Assembly (NCBI RefSeq): GCF_001971785.1
Contig: NZ_CP019389.1
Coordinates: forward strand, 3,359,001 to 3,423,000
Direction of reading: 5' to 3'
Source of the DNA: Seonamhaeicola sp. S2-3
GTDB taxonomy: Bacteria; Bacteroidota; Bacteroidia; Flavobacteriales; Flavobacteriaceae
DNA length: 64,000 nucleotides
In this document: positions 9,095-18,208 of the stretch, one piece after another
Layout: every line of letters begins with the position of its first letter
How positions within the stretch are numbered: position 1 is the first letter of the stretch
Program-made: the position numbers and the translations under genes
Notes under the pieces: generated by a model
The model's database searches: none
The model's input: only the letters and a program-made list of their open reading frames with translations
What the model was told of the DNA's origin: nothing

Positions 9095-10018
9095 ATGAAT
9101 AAATTTATAAAAAATATCATATTATTTTCTATAACATGTTTAATTCTTTTAACATTATTTTTGAAATTTTATGGCTCATATATAGATTATTTTTATGAAA
9201 AGTTTACAACTCCAAAAGCTACTTCTTTAATTATAGGGGGGTCTAGAAGCTTACAAGGAATTCAACCTAAAATAATTGACGATTATTTTAACAATAATGA
9301 ATTTCAACTACCTATGTTCAATTTCAGTTTCACAATAGCTCAATCTCGCATAGGACCACTATATAGAAAAAGTATTCTAAAAAAATTAAATAACAAATCT
9401 AAAAACGGATTGTTTATAATATCAATAACTCCTTGGATGTTAAGCTCTCATAAAGCAAACGATAATAATGCAGGTGAGTTTAAAGAAGCTGATGCTCCTC
9501 CTAATAATATGAACTACATGTCTATGGATCCTAATTTCGAGTATTTAATTAAAAATTTAGATTACTTTCATTTTAGAGGGATATTTAGAAAATCATCTAA
9601 ACTTCATGAAAATGGTTGGCTAGAGGAAAATAACTTGCCTAAAGACAGTTTAGTATTTAGAAATTGGAAAAAAAATCAAGTAAATATTTTAAAGGGTTTT
9701 GTTAAAGACTATAGTGTTTCAGAATACAGAAAGCAAAGTTTAGACACTCTTATTAAAGACCTTAAAAAGCATGGTTCTGTTTATTTAGTAAGAACTCCTG
9801 TTGATAAAGATATTTTAGAGTTAGAAAACAACTATTACCCTGAATTTGATAATTTTATAAAAAAAACAGCTCAAGATAACAATATAAACTATTTAAATTA
9901 TAATGAATTAAAATCTAAAAAATTTAAAACCTATGATGGGCATCATCTGGATAAATATGGAGGAGAAAAGTTTACAAATCTCTTATGTGACTCAATTAGC
10001 AAACTAAATAAAATTTAG
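9095..10018 (+). CDS. Membrane-anchored SGNH hydrolase-like protein
   Basis: This 307-residue protein has an N-terminal hydrophobic segment (about residues 7-28) and then an extracytoplasmic domain. GGSRSLQ near residue 50 fits SGNH block I, with Ser as nucleophile. YDGHHLDKYGG near the C-terminus fits block V, supplying Asp and His. Proteins of this kind accompany AlgI-type MBOATs (compare AlgJ/AlgX and DltD) and take part in transferring the acyl group to the polymer in the periplasm. The gene is 5 bases after the MBOAT gene and 3 before the polymerase-like gene. Assignment is from motifs and context. Confidence 0.72.
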   Translation: MNKFIKNIILFSITCLILLTLFLKFYGSYIDYFYEKFTTPKATSLIIGGSRSLQGIQPKIIDDYFNNNEFQLPMFNFSFTIAQSRIGPLYRKSILKKLNNKSKNGLFIISITPWMLSSHKANDNNAGEFKEADAPPNNMNYMSMDPNFEYLIKNLDYFHFRGIFRKSSKLHENGWLEENNLPKDSLVFRNWKKNQVNILKGFVKDYSVSEYRKQSLDTLIKDLKKHGSVYLVRTPVDKDILELENNYYPEFDNFIKKTAQDNNINYLNYNELKSKKFKTYDGHHLDKYGGEKFTNLLCDSISKLNKI

Positions 10019-10021
10019 TGT

Positions 10022-11110
10022 ATGAATAACATTATACCTTCAGCTAATTATTACGAAACATATATTTACTTATGTTTGTTTATTGTGTTATTTACTTTTA
10101 TACATGCCTTAATATTGAAAATATCAGACACAAAAAACATCATTTATATAAATACTGTTGGATATTTCTTATTATTCTTTTTTATCATTTTAATAGGGCA
10201 AAGAGAAATTACTTCTCGCTATGGCTTCGGTGACACTGCTAACTATTACAAAGCTTTTAAAGCTTTTAGCTTAGGTGAGCCTATAAAAGATGCTAGAGAT
10301 TTAGGATGGGATCTTTTTATGAAAATTTCAGCAACTATTGTTACGGCGCATACCTTTTTTACTATATGTGCCTTTCTCTATATATATCCGATGTACAAAA
10401 TATCAAAACAATTATTCCAAGAGTATTGGTATTACTGCTTTTTTGCTTTTATCATATCTTTTTCATTCTATACCTATGGAGTTAATGGTGTTAGAAATGG
10501 GGTGGCGGCTTCATTATTCTTATGGGGGCTCGCCTACCGTAAAAATAAAGTAATAATGGCTTTATTTTTTATTTGGGGTGCCATGTTTCATAAAACCATC
10601 ATGTTACCCATTTTAGCATATTTAATTACATATATATACAATAACCCTAAATTTTATTTAAAAGGCTGGTTAATTTGCATTCCTTTATCATTAGCCATGG
10701 GAAGTTTTTGGATTTCACTTTTTGCTGGTCTAGGGTTTGATGGTAGATTATCGGGGTATCTTGCTGGAGGTGCTGGCGGAGGCGTTCCTAGATTTCGATG
10801 GGACTTTTTATTTTACAGCTTTTTTGCTGTATTTGCTGGCTGGTATTATATATACAAAAAGAAATTTAAAGATAATTTTTATAACCAATTATTAAACACC
10901 TACTTAATATGCAATGGTTTTTGGGTGTTAGTTATTAGAGCTAACTTTTCAAATCGTTTCGCTTATTTATCATGGTTTATGATGGCGATAGTTATTTTTT
11001 ATCCGCTGTTAAAACAACCTCTATTTAAAAATCATCATTTAATGCTTGCAAAAATACTTGTGGCATATTCTTCTTTTACTTTTTTAATGTATTTCGTTTA
11101 TTACGGCTAA
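10022..11110 (+). CDS. EpsG-type polysaccharide polymerase (Wzy-like)
   Basis: This 362-residue polytopic membrane protein has about ten hydrophobic segments. The block VNGVRNGVAASLFLWGLAYR, followed by a FHKTIMLP block, is typical of the EpsG family. EpsG/Wzy proteins polymerise lipid-linked repeat units on the outer face of the inner membrane. A periplasmic Gly-rich loop (AGGAGGGVPRF) near residue 250 is consistent with the family. It is the only candidate polymerase of this operon within the window. It sits between the SGNH gene and a GT2 gene with short spacers. Confidence 0.83.
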   Translation: MNNIIPSANYYETYIYLCLFIVLFTFIHALILKISDTKNIIYINTVGYFLLFFFIILIGQREITSRYGFGDTANYYKAFKAFSLGEPIKDARDLGWDLFMKISATIVTAHTFFTICAFLYIYPMYKISKQLFQEYWYYCFFAFIISFSFYTYGVNGVRNGVAASLFLWGLAYRKNKVIMALFFIWGAMFHKTIMLPILAYLITYIYNNPKFYLKGWLICIPLSLAMGSFWISLFAGLGFDGRLSGYLAGGAGGGVPRFRWDFLFYSFFAVFAGWYYIYKKKFKDNFYNQLLNTYLICNGFWVLVIRANFSNRFAYLSWFMMAIVIFYPLLKQPLFKNHHLMLAKILVAYSSFTFLMYFVYYG

Positions 11111-11120
11111 TAAATTTACA

Positions 11121-12014
11121 ATGACAGCACTTACCATTTTTACGCCTTCATATAACAGAGCATATTGTTTACATCAATGTTATGAAAGCTTAGTGAATCA
11201 AACAAACCAACACTTTATTTGGTTAATTATAGATGATGGTTCTACAGATAACACCGAAACATTAGTCAACTCCTGGATTCAAGAAAATAAAATACAAATT
11301 CAGTATCACTATCAAGACAATCAGGGCATGCACGGAGCTCATAATGCAGCTTACCGCCTCATAAAAACAGATCTTAACGTTTGTATTGATTCTGATGATT
11401 TTATGCCGCAAGATGCTGTAGAAAACATTATTAATTATTGGAACTCTATAGAACATAAACCTGAAGACCTTGCTGGATTTATAGGCTTAGATGCTTATAA
11501 AGATGGTAATGTTATTGGGCAAAAAATTCCTGATAATTTAAAATATACAACGCTAGAAGAGCTACATAATAAATATAAAATTACGGGAGATAAAAAATTG
11601 GTTTTAAAAACAGACATTGTTAAACAATTCCCGCCCTACCCCATTTTTCCAGAGGAACGTTTTGTACCCCTTGGAACATTGTATCTTCAAATTGATAAAA
11701 AATATAAATTAGGCTGTTTAAATAAAGTACTCTGTATTGTTGAATATTTAGAAGATGGTTCGTCTAGAAATATTATTAAACAATACTTCAGGCACCCTAA
11801 AGGATTTCAATATGCGCGTATAAATGCCTTAAAACACTCCAATTACTTTAAGGTAAGGTTAAAAAATGCTATTCACTATGTATCGCATTCCATACAATTA
11901 AAAGATTTTAAATTTTTAAATAAAAGCCCCAAACCATTGTTAACTTTTTTAGCAATGCCATTGGGCATAGGCCTATTTCTTTATGTGCTTTATATTAACA
12001 AGCTAAAAAAATGA
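11121..12014 (+). CDS. Glycosyltransferase family 2
   Basis: This 297-residue GT-A enzyme begins with TIFTPSYNRAYCL, then IIDDGSTDNTE and the metal-binding DSDD block near residue 95. These are classic GT2 features. It has a weak hydrophobic segment at the C-terminus (about residues 272-292), so it may associate with the inner membrane. The expected role is inverting transfer of one sugar onto the lipid-linked repeat unit. It overlaps the next GT4 gene by 4 bases. Donor and acceptor are unknown. Confidence 0.88.
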   Translation: MTALTIFTPSYNRAYCLHQCYESLVNQTNQHFIWLIIDDGSTDNTETLVNSWIQENKIQIQYHYQDNQGMHGAHNAAYRLIKTDLNVCIDSDDFMPQDAVENIINYWNSIEHKPEDLAGFIGLDAYKDGNVIGQKIPDNLKYTTLEELHNKYKITGDKKLVLKTDIVKQFPPYPIFPEERFVPLGTLYLQIDKKYKLGCLNKVLCIVEYLEDGSSRNIIKQYFRHPKGFQYARINALKHSNYFKVRLKNAIHYVSHSIQLKDFKFLNKSPKPLLTFLAMPLGIGLFLYVLYINKLKK

Positions 12015-13099
12015 AAGTATTACAAGTCATAAATTCTTTACGTTCTGGCGGAGCCGAAAAACTCATAGTAGATACCTGTGCTAAATTTTCTGAAAAGGGC
12101 TTAAAAGTAGATGTTTTATTATTAGATGGTGTAGAAACAGGGTTTCTCAAAAAACTAAAAGCAAATAAAAACGTTAATATACTTTACTTAGGCAAAGAAA
12201 ATAATATTTACAACCCGTTTTTAATTTTTAAAATAAAATCTTTTTTTAAAAATTATGATATCATTCATGCGCACCTATTCCCTACCCTATATTGGGTTGG
12301 TTTTGCCAACTTATTAAATCTTAAAAAACATAATATAGTGTTAACTGAACATAACACCACTAACAGACGTAGAAAACTGTTTTTGTTTAAAGCTTTAGAT
12401 AAAATAGCATATAATCAGTTTAATAAAATTATAACCATATCAGATGCGGTTGATGATAACCTTAAAAATCATTTAGGTGAAAAATTTAAGCCTAAGTTTA
12501 TAAAAATTTACAACGGTATCAATTTAGAAGCTATCAACCTAGCTAAACCCTATAAAAAAGAAGATTTGCATTTTTCTGATGCCGATAAACTTATCATTCA
12601 AGTGTCTAGTTTTACGCCTCAAAAAGACCAAAAAACCCTTATTAAAGCAATAAGTAAACTACCCAATAATTTTAAATTAATACTAGTTGGCAAAGGGCCT
12701 TTAGAAGCAAGTTGTAAACAGCTAGCAAATGAACTAGGCATTACTGATAGAGTGCATTTTTACGGTGTTAGAAATGATGTGCCACAACTATTAAAAACAG
12801 CCGATGTAGTGGTGCTATCTTCATTTTATGAAGGCTTATCGCTTTCTAGTATTGAAGGGATGGCGTCTGGAAAACCTTTTATTGCTAGTGATGTACCAGG
12901 ACTAACAGAGGTTGTTGAAAATGCGGGTGTGTTATTTGAAAAAGAAGATGATAATCAGCTTAAAAAAATTATAATAGAATTATTTGATAATAATTCATAT
13001 TACAATGATATTACGAAAGCTTGTTTAAAAAAATCTCAGTTATTTGATATTAATATAATGGTTGATAATTACCATAACTTATATAAAACTTTACACTAA
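12011..13099 (+). CDS. Glycosyltransferase family 4
   Basis: This 362-residue GT4 protein has an N-terminal SLRSGGAEKLIVDTC acceptor-side loop, then VSSFTPQKDQKTLI at the start of the donor domain. The E-x7-E block is SSFYEGLSLSSIEGMASGKP, followed by ASDVPGLTEVV. It resembles the exopolysaccharide GT4 group. It is translationally coupled to the GT2 gene (4-base overlap) and followed 2 bases later by an MBOAT gene. It should act in the cytoplasm on the repeat unit. The sugar specificity cannot be inferred. Confidence 0.88.
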   Translation: MKVLQVINSLRSGGAEKLIVDTCAKFSEKGLKVDVLLLDGVETGFLKKLKANKNVNILYLGKENNIYNPFLIFKIKSFFKNYDIIHAHLFPTLYWVGFANLLNLKKHNIVLTEHNTTNRRRKLFLFKALDKIAYNQFNKIITISDAVDDNLKNHLGEKFKPKFIKIYNGINLEAINLAKPYKKEDLHFSDADKLIIQVSSFTPQKDQKTLIKAISKLPNNFKLILVGKGPLEASCKQLANELGITDRVHFYGVRNDVPQLLKTADVVVLSSFYEGLSLSSIEGMASGKPFIASDVPGLTEVVENAGVLFEKEDDNQLKKIIIELFDNNSYYNDITKACLKKSQLFDINIMVDNYHNLYKTLH

Positions 13100-13101
13100 T
13101 C

Positions 13102-14511
13102 ATGTTATTTAACTCATTAGAATTTTTCATTTTTCTACCAATAGTGTTTATTCTATATTGGTTTGTTTTAAATAAAAAAATTAATCAACAGAATGTATTA
13201 TTATTAATAGCTAGTTATGTTTTTTATGGTTGGTGGGATTATCGATTTTTATCATTAATAGCTTTAAGTACTTTAGTTGACTATTTTGTAGGGATTAGCA
13301 TAGATAAATCACCTGTAAAATCTACAAAAAGAAAATGGTTAATAGTAAGTATTGTATTTAATTTAGGGTTATTAGGCTTTTTTAAATATTACAATTTTTT
13401 CTTAGAGTCATGGGTTGAATTATTAAACTCAATAGGTTATAATATTAAAAACCACTGGACATTAAAAGTTATTCTACCTGTTGGTATTTCTTTTTATACC
13501 TTTCAAACTATGTCCTATTCTATTGATATTTATAAAGGAAAACTTAAATCAACAAAAAACTTTATTGCTTTTGCAGCTTTTGTGTCTTTTTTTCCTCAAT
13601 TAGTAGCTGGTCCAATTGAAAGAGCTTCTAACCTGTTACCTCAAATTTTAAAGAATAGAAAGTTCAATAAAATAAATGCTATAAGTGGTATTCAACAAAT
13701 AATTTGGGGAATGTTTAAAAAGGTTGCTGTAGCTGATTCACTTGCTCCAATTGTAAATGACATTTTTAGTAATTATAATGATTACTCTGGAGGAACTCTC
13801 ATTACTGGAGCAGTATTTTTTGCAGTTCAGATATATTGTGATTTTAGTGGATATAGTGATATAGCCATAGGTACAGCTAAATTATTTGGATTTGACTTAA
13901 TGACTAACTTTAATTTCCCCTATTTTTCCAAAAGTATAGGTGAATTTTGGAGAAAATGGCATATCTCATTATCAACATGGTTTAGAGACTATTTATATAT
14001 ACCACTTGGAGGGTCAAAAGTAGGAAAAATCAAAGGAGTTAGAAATGTGTTTGTTATCTTTTTGGTTAGTGGCTTTTGGCATGGAGCTAATTGGACTTTT
14101 ATTGCTTGGGGAGCTATTCATGCACTTCTTTTTATTCCTTCGTTTATATTGGGAACTAATAGAAACTATTTGGTTCAAACAAGTTCTAAAGTAAATATGT
14201 TTCAATATTTTAAAAATTTAATAAAAATTATATATACCTTCTTCGTGGTTACAATTGCTTGGGTGTTTTTTAGAGCTGCTACCATCCAAGACTCATTCAA
14301 CTACATACTAAAAATAAATTCTTTTAAATTAGATAGTTTCAGCTTAATTAGTGTTAGCGATTGGTTTATTGTGATTACTCTTTTTATTATGGATTACGTG
14401 ATGTTTAAAAAAATAAAGATTAATATCTTCTTTTGGGTTATTATGGTTATAGTAATTTTAGGTGCTCTAAACAGAGAAACTCAATCTGAATTTATATATT
14501 TTCAATTTTAG
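13102..14511 (+). CDS. MBOAT family O-acyltransferase (AlgI-like)
   Basis: This 469-residue polytopic protein contains LVAGPIERASNLLPQ, RDYLYIPLGGSKV and GFWHGANWTFIAWG with the catalytic-type His, and ends with FIYFQF. It therefore has every usual AlgI landmark, unlike the MBOAT at 7635. AlgI-type proteins pass acetyl groups to periplasmic partners that acetylate the polymer. It clearly duplicates the MBOAT at 7635 and that at 33607. The next gene encodes an SGNH-like protein 1 base away, giving a second MBOAT-SGNH pair in the same operon. Confidence 0.9.
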   Translation: MLFNSLEFFIFLPIVFILYWFVLNKKINQQNVLLLIASYVFYGWWDYRFLSLIALSTLVDYFVGISIDKSPVKSTKRKWLIVSIVFNLGLLGFFKYYNFFLESWVELLNSIGYNIKNHWTLKVILPVGISFYTFQTMSYSIDIYKGKLKSTKNFIAFAAFVSFFPQLVAGPIERASNLLPQILKNRKFNKINAISGIQQIIWGMFKKVAVADSLAPIVNDIFSNYNDYSGGTLITGAVFFAVQIYCDFSGYSDIAIGTAKLFGFDLMTNFNFPYFSKSIGEFWRKWHISLSTWFRDYLYIPLGGSKVGKIKGVRNVFVIFLVSGFWHGANWTFIAWGAIHALLFIPSFILGTNRNYLVQTSSKVNMFQYFKNLIKIIYTFFVVTIAWVFFRAATIQDSFNYILKINSFKLDSFSLISVSDWFIVITLFIMDYVMFKKIKINIFFWVIMVIVILGALNRETQSEFIYFQF

Positions 14512-14512
14512 C

Positions 14513-15487
14513 ATGAAATATTTTAAACAAGTTTTAATTAGTGTTTTAATACTAGAAATCATAAACTTACTCTTAGGTATAGTTAAATATGGCAATGATG
14601 CCTTTCTTCCTTATACTGCCTTCAATGAACCTCCTTTATATTATGATATAGATTCATTATACGGAGTAACTAGATTAAAAAACACCAAACAGATAATTTC
14701 TTACCCTTGGGGAGGAGTTTTAACAAAAACTAATTCTTTAGGTTTTGTTGATGATGAATTTGACACAAATGGAATTCTAGTAACCGGTAATTCTTTTGTT
14801 GAAGGTTATGGGATTAATAAGAATGCAAGATTCACAGAAATTTTAGAGCATGATATTAAAGGAGAGGGATCTATAAACAATGCAGGGTCAAGTGGGGCTT
14901 GGTCTCCTATTCAAAGCCTTATGGTTTTAAGAGATCTTTTAAAAAATAAGAAAATGGATTTCAAAAAATCCTTTTTAATACTGACTCCTGGTGAAGTTAT
15001 TAATTTAGACAAAAGATCACCAAATAATGACCCTCAAAGGAACTATCCCTATAGAGATGGAGACTCTATTGTTTTTCATAAAGCTGAACATTCTAATTTT
15101 ACCAATAGAATTTCAATAAAAAACAAAATAAAAAGGTTTACAAAGAGTTTACTGATATCTAAAATATATTTTACTTTTAAATATTACGGTTCTCCAAAAG
15201 TGAAACAAAAAATATTAAATTATGATAAAGCTAAATTAGATTGGTTTATTAAAAAAATTGAAGAAGAAAATTTTGATAAAAAAATCAACATTATAGTAAT
15301 TAATAATTTGGCAAGAACTAAAATTAAAAATATTGAGAATTATAAAAATAAATCAAAAAAAGTTGATTTTTTTGTTATCAATTTCCCGAATGAATTAGAT
15401 AACTACTTTATTTCTAATAGACATTTAAACAAGAAAGGAAATAAAGTTCTTGCTAAACTTTTAAAACCAATCATGGAAAAAAAATAA
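14513..15487 (+). CDS. Membrane-anchored SGNH/GDSL-like protein
   Basis: This 324-residue protein has an N-terminal signal-anchor (about residues 6-24) and an extracytoplasmic domain. The block-I element is GNSFVEGYG (GNS in place of GDS), near residue 93, and a late NRHLNKKG element supplies the block-V His. It is likely the periplasmic partner of the preceding MBOAT and acts in O-acetylation of the polysaccharide. It is the last plus-strand gene of the first cluster and is followed by a strong bidirectional terminator. The exact chemistry (acetyltransfer or esterase) is not determined. Confidence 0.7.
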   Translation: MKYFKQVLISVLILEIINLLLGIVKYGNDAFLPYTAFNEPPLYYDIDSLYGVTRLKNTKQIISYPWGGVLTKTNSLGFVDDEFDTNGILVTGNSFVEGYGINKNARFTEILEHDIKGEGSINNAGSSGAWSPIQSLMVLRDLLKNKKMDFKKSFLILTPGEVINLDKRSPNNDPQRNYPYRDGDSIVFHKAEHSNFTNRISIKNKIKRFTKSLLISKIYFTFKYYGSPKVKQKILNYDKAKLDWFIKKIEEENFDKKINIIVINNLARTKIKNIENYKNKSKKVDFFVINFPNELDNYFISNRHLNKKGNKVLAKLLKPIMEKK

Positions 15488-15523
15488 AAAAGCCACATAT
15501 ATTGGTATATGTGGGCTTTTTTA
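15488..15523. terminator. Bidirectional rho-independent terminator
   Basis: The arms AAAAAGCCACATATA and TATATGTGGGCTTTTTT form a stem with one bulged G and a small TTGG loop. A-runs and T-runs flank it on both sides, so it can stop the polysaccharide operon on the plus strand and the convergent beta-helix gene on the minus strand. Confidence 0.85.
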
Positions 15524-15538
15524 TTAGTGTTTAATTAA

Positions 15539-17545
15539 TTATTGACAACTATTATTCTCTAAATTTATATTTACTCCATCACTACTTACGTCAACACAGT
15601 CAACATTCTTTCCGCTAACTGTAATATCGTTATTGGAAATACTAATATCTTTACATCCACTCATAACCCTAATTCCATCTTGATTCTCAGAATTAATAGT
15701 ATTACTATCAATGTTCATTTTTTCAGCATTTACTAAAGTAACACCTTCTTGAGATTCATTATTTACATAATCAACCCCAATTGCGTTGCTTAAAGTAACT
15801 CCTGAATTTTTTAATGAGTTATTTTCTATTGTTATTTTATAGTTTTCTTCTCCGTCACCTTTATTAACATTAACCATTTTAATGCCTTCCCTTCCTACAT
15901 TTACTATTTCGTTATTATAAATATTAACATTTTCCATTGATGTAATATTCCCAAAAATTCCCGTAGAAGTATCTCTACTACTTTCAAATTTATTATTGTA
16001 TATATCGGTGTTTTTTATGTCCTTTGGTTGTATTCCTACAGAAAAGTCAACTAAATAATTATCAGAAATAATCATATCTTTTTGATATGCTGCAATACCA
16101 ATGTTGTACCCTATAATAGTATTACCAGAAATTACATTGTTATAAGTTGTTATAGAATTCGGGTGCCCCGTTGTAATGCCAGAACCTACTGTTTCTCCTG
16201 GGCGCGCCGTAATCGTATTACCTATTATATTAACACCAGCAGCAGCACCAATAGCTATCCCTCCCTCAGTATCATTGCCTTCAATTGTAACATTATCACC
16301 TATTGCTACAATAAAAGATCCTCGTTTACTCCCTCTTTCCACATTATTTCTAATAGTTATATCATATGCTTTTTCATACCAAATATAATTTCCATTTGAG
16401 TCTTTACTTCTATAGGCCTCTACATCTAGACCATAACCAGGAGCCATACCTTTAGAATTCGCATAATCCTTTCCTGCGTTTTCAAATAAATTATTTTCAA
16501 GTAACATATTAAAACCATCTGTTATGGAAACATTATTTCTCCTATTATCCCTGAAAATACAGTTAAATACTCTAATATTATTTGATGGTGTGTAATGAGG
16601 TTCAAATGTAAATCCTATACTATTTATATCTAAACCATCTCCAGTACCCTCAGCCATAAGCACACCATCTACTTCCACATTGGTAGCTCCATGTATTATT
16701 AAAACATGCCCATAAGCATCTAAACCTTCTTCCAAGTCATCATCATGTTCAAACCTGTCTCCATATAAATTACCTCCTTTAATTACCACATTAGACTCAT
16801 CCCTTACTGCTAATAATGCGTAATTTTTTCTTCCATTAGGTTGAACTCTTAAATAAGTATCATCAGACATTTCTAAAGTAAAATCAGAAGGAACATTGAT
16901 AGCTTCTTGAGATGGATAAAAATTTTGGTTAGTGGTGGTACTTGTAACCTTAGATACTTCAAAATAAGCATCCATTTCTCCTATCTTGAGAGTATTAACC
17001 CCAAATTCCTTTAGTCTAATCATCATGTCTTCTAATATATTATTATTCCGTTGGGCAACTTCAGAAGATACTTTTCCTTCTACAATTCCCCAACGCTCTG
17101 GGATAAAGTCAAAAACAGGGTCTTTTAATGCTGGTGTAGATCCTGCTAAAGTAATTGTTGAATTTAATAAGTTACCATCTATGGTGGTATTGTCAGAAAA
17201 ATTCAAGGTACCATTAATAATATCACCGCCTTCATAAAGAATAGTTACATTAGATGGTAAATTAACTGTAGCACCTTCTAAGTCCATTACACAATTAATT
17301 ACAACAGTATCTCCTGCTGCTACATCATTTAAATCAAAGTCGCATGGTAATGATGCATCTACTTCAGTATCTTCATTAGTAGTATCATCAGTTTCTTCTT
17401 CAGGTGTTTCTTCTGTATCATCTCCAGCAGTGTCATCAACTACTTCCTCTACAACATCTTCAATAAATAGCTCTTCATTGTTACATGACATAAACATGGT
17501 CATCAACATAAACATCAAAATCATAGGTTTAAAACTCTTTTTCAT
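15539..17545 (-). CDS. Right-handed parallel beta-helix lipoprotein
   Basis: This 668-residue protein starts with a hydrophobic signal ending in MFMSC, a lipobox-like site with C21 followed by Asn, so it is likely a lipoprotein. Residues about 28-62 form an Asp/Glu/Thr-rich linker. A small N-terminal beta-rich part follows. From about residue 230 to the end there are many repeats of the type N-N-x-I/V with regular spacing (for example ISGNTI, IYNNKF, IENNSL). These mark a right-handed parallel beta-helix of the pectate-lyase/NosD superfamily. It lies antisense between two polysaccharide clusters and could bind, cleave or epimerise the exported glycan. No catalytic residues can be named with confidence. 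Confidence 0.8.
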   Translation of the reverse strand: MKKSFKPMILMFMLMTMFMSCNNEELFIEDVVEEVVDDTAGDDTEETPEEETDDTTNEDTEVDASLPCDFDLNDVAAGDTVVINCVMDLEGATVNLPSNVTILYEGGDIINGTLNFSDNTTIDGNLLNSTITLAGSTPALKDPVFDFIPERWGIVEGKVSSEVAQRNNNILEDMMIRLKEFGVNTLKIGEMDAYFEVSKVTSTTTNQNFYPSQEAINVPSDFTLEMSDDTYLRVQPNGRKNYALLAVRDESNVVIKGGNLYGDRFEHDDDLEEGLDAYGHVLIIHGATNVEVDGVLMAEGTGDGLDINSIGFTFEPHYTPSNNIRVFNCIFRDNRRNNVSITDGFNMLLENNLFENAGKDYANSKGMAPGYGLDVEAYRSKDSNGNYIWYEKAYDITIRNNVERGSKRGSFIVAIGDNVTIEGNDTEGGIAIGAAAGVNIIGNTITARPGETVGSGITTGHPNSITTYNNVISGNTIIGYNIGIAAYQKDMIISDNYLVDFSVGIQPKDIKNTDIYNNKFESSRDTSTGIFGNITSMENVNIYNNEIVNVGREGIKMVNVNKGDGEENYKITIENNSLKNSGVTLSNAIGVDYVNNESQEGVTLVNAEKMNIDSNTINSENQDGIRVMSGCKDISISNNDITVSGKNVDCVDVSSDGVNINLENNSCQ

Positions 17546-17959
17546 AATTGTTCAATTTGGGGTGAATCATTTCTTTTACAATATTATTTTTTTAATCATT
17601 AAAATCGTTAATACGTATGTTTTTTTCGATAAAAAGCATTATGTATTTTCAAAAAAATCGATGTAACGCAAAATTATCCGATTAAATGTTTATCATATTA
17701 ACTATTAAAATTAATATACGTTGAAATGATTTTTTTAGACGTTAAACTCCCGCTTTATTTTTTACCATGCAAAAATATGTAAAAAGAACCAACACCTAAC
17801 CCACTGTTAATAAGTTGGTAATAACTTTTTAATGGCATTATTTATTCAGCATTAAATGTTTAACTAAAATGGTGTAATTAATTAGTAATTTAAAATAATT
17901 ATATATTGTAACCATACTCTCCACCCCACCCTCTTTTCACCACTTCACTAAATAGATAC

Positions 17960-18010
17960 CCTATAGATGCCCTATAGATGTCCTATGGATGTCCTATGGA
18001 TGTCCTATGC
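17960..18010. repeat. 11-bp direct tandem repeat, about 4.6 copies
   Basis: Four full units (CCTATAGATGC, CCTATAGATGT, CCTATGGATGT, CCTATGGATGT) are followed by a partial CCTATG. A degenerate copy may precede them at 17949-17959. One unit is close to one helical turn, so a protein binding each unit would lie on one face of the DNA. The array ends about 160 bases upstream of the -7 box of the second polysaccharide cluster. Confidence 0.9.
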
Positions 18011-18167
18011 TCTACTTATCATTTTTTTTTAAAATAATTATTTAATTTAAAGGTGTTACTAGGCATGTAAAACTTCCTAAATTCATGGGTAATCATGCCA
18101 ACAATTCCAATCAACCTAATTTTATGACCGTAAAAAGATGAATTATTTATCAAACAAATTACTTTTC

Positions 18168-18175
18168 TATATTTG
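18168..18175 (+). promoter_or_regulatory. Bacteroidota -7 box (TATATTTG)
   Basis: An exact TAnnTTTG match lies 33 bases upstream of the ATG of the glycosyltransferase at 18209. It probably drives the second polysaccharide cluster. No clear TTG element is visible at -33. Confidence 0.6.
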
Positions 18176-18208
18176 CTTCGGTCAATGTAATGGCTCCAAA
18201 TCAAAAAA

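Larger units (their letters stand above)
17546..18208. other. Long intergenic region with promoter and tandem repeat
   Basis: This 660-base AT-rich gap separates divergent genes. It has no convincing ORF. It contains an 11-bp tandem repeat (17960-18010) and a TAnnTTTG promoter box for the plus-strand cluster (18168-18175). I could not identify a clear promoter for the minus-strand lipoprotein. Confidence 0.6.

Noticed and set aside
16082-17237. Plus-strand ORFs inside the beta-helix gene
   Set aside because: They lie wholly within a long minus-strand gene with clear signal peptide and repeats, and their composition reflects the antisense of those repeats.
17949-18010. CRISPR-like array
   Set aside because: The 11-bp units are directly adjacent with no spacers, so they are a tandem repeat and not a CRISPR array.
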